Shown here in pieces: positions 63,424 to 64,000 of a stretch of 64,000 nucleotides of DNA (positions are counted from its first letter, which is position 1; the number at the start of each line of letters is the position of its first letter). Source of the DNA: Phycisphaerales bacterium (GTDB lineage: Bacteria; Planctomycetota; Phycisphaerae; Sedimentisphaerales; Anaerobacaceae); the NCBI GenBank assembly GCA_030602885.1, contig JAUVYV010000019.1, positions 1 through 64,000 of the forward strand. The letters run 5' to 3'. Position numbers and translations under genes: made by a program. Below the pieces are notes generated by a model. That model saw only the letters and a list, made by a program, of their open reading frames with translations, had not been told where the DNA came from and searched no databases.

Positions 63424-64000
63424 AACTCTGCTCCTTTCTGTCGCTTCCCTTCCGGCTCAATAGCATTCCGCAGCTTTCCGTGCTCGAGAAACAGCTTCGC
63501 CGTCTCAGCCGCCTTATAACGCATCTCATACCAGCCCTGCTGCGAATACCACGCCACGTGCGGATTGATTATCAATCGTCCCCGCAGCCAATCCTCATCG
63601 CCCCGCCACGCATCAAGCAGCGAATGTCCCTTCGGCGGCTCGCTCGGCAGCACATCCAGTCCCGCACACGCTAACCGCCCGCTGCGCAGCGCACGCTCCA
63701 GACAATTCAGACCCTCTAATATCCCCCCGCGCGCCGTGTTCACCAGCGACGCCCCCTCCTTCATCTTCCCAAAAAACTCATCACCAATCATCCCCTGCGT
63801 CTCATCACTCAGCGGACAGTGCACCGTCACAATATCCGCCTGCTCCAAAAGCTCCTCCTGCCACTGTACCCGCTCATACCCGACCGCCTTCTCATGTCCC
63901 GATGGCTGATACGGGTCATACCCGATAACCCGAAAACCAAACGCCCTCAGCCGATTCACCACCGCCGTACCTATCCGCCCAACGCCGATTATTCCGACCG
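63420..64000 (-). CDS. D-2-hydroxyacid dehydrogenase (cut by window end)
   Basis: C-terminal part of a D-isomer specific 2-hydroxyacid dehydrogenase, with its 5' end beyond 64000. The nucleotide-binding VGIIGVGRIGTAVVNRLRAFG motif is at the window edge and carries GxGxxG, followed by VIGYDPYQP. The catalytic region has VTVHCPLSDETQGMI, LVNTARGGI (the Arg), and INPHVAWYS (the His). This resembles phosphoglycerate/hydroxyacid dehydrogenases of the CtBP type. It overlaps the zinc-dehydrogenase gene by 4 bases, suggesting related substrates. Confidence 0.88.
   Translation of the reverse strand, partial: VGIIGVGRIGTAVVNRLRAFGFRVIGYDPYQPSGHEKAVGYERVQWQEELLEQADIVTVHCPLSDETQGMIGDEFFGKMKEGASLVNTARGGILEGLNCLERALRSGRLACAGLDVLPSEPPKGHSLLDAWRGDEDWLRGRLIINPHVAWYSQQGWYEMRYKAAETAKLFLEHGKLRNAIEPEGKRQKGAEL

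Overview
The window looks like a chromosomal segment of a Gram-negative, probably planctomycete-like bacterium (Phycisphaerae type; inference, moderate confidence). The support is an outer-membrane export and Wzi-type capsule system, a reduced type II secretion/type IV pilus set with a PilM-PilN fusion, LamG plus FN3 surface-type proteins, a degraded FN3 protein and hairpin-rich dispersed repeats. No RNA genes, CRISPR array or complete transposase gene were seen.

Layout. 1-455: tandem hairpin repeats. 456-3246: mgtE, a secreted PHP-domain protein and a small zinc-ribbon gene without a standard start. 3256-34200: about 31 kb of minus-strand surface-glycan genes. Read in the direction of transcription these are pseB/pseC/pseI/pseF/pseG-type nonulosonate genes with an N-acetyl sugar amidotransferase; two methyltransferases; three ATP-grasp ligases around a split transketolase and an SDR; a GH57 protein; a Wzx flippase; a GT-B enzyme; more methyltransferases; an O-antigen polymerase/ligase; an epimerase; two GT2 enzymes; gmd and fcl; and the initiating phosphoglycosyltransferase. 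34315-35694: a dead FN3 gene and a HEPN/MNT pair. 35897-42188: Wzz-type chain-length protein, a giant SLBB export protein and a Wzi-like protein. 42553-44948: a REC-PAS-PAS histidine kinase and a CheY-like regulator. 45062-54775: the secretin-pseudopilin-ATPase operon. 54973-62349: two OmpR-type regulators, a histidine kinase with a TPR-like sensor region and a LamG protein. 62485-64000: a zinc-dependent dehydrogenase and a D-2-hydroxyacid dehydrogenase cut by the window end.

How it fits together. The glycan genes can make GDP-fucose and a pseudaminic/legionaminic-type sugar, assemble a repeat unit on undecaprenyl phosphate, flip it, polymerise it and export it. The locus also holds many truncated genes, often one gene's beginning joined to another gene's end. 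The clearest case is a pseB-pseC pair next to a second pair reduced to the start of pseC joined to the end of pseB. This suggests repeated gene acquisition followed by deletion.

Most notable observations: (1) at least two intact genes have AUA exactly where the initiator should be, one behind a perfect AAGGAGG at 7 nt, while AUA is still isoleucine internally; (2) three ATP-grasp ligases, a split transketolase and an SDR form a contiguous block that does not match a sugar pathway I recognise and could make an unusual decorated sugar; (3) the nonulosonate pathway lacks a local PseH acetyltransferase, HisH/HisF ammonia donors and the SAF domain of the synthase.
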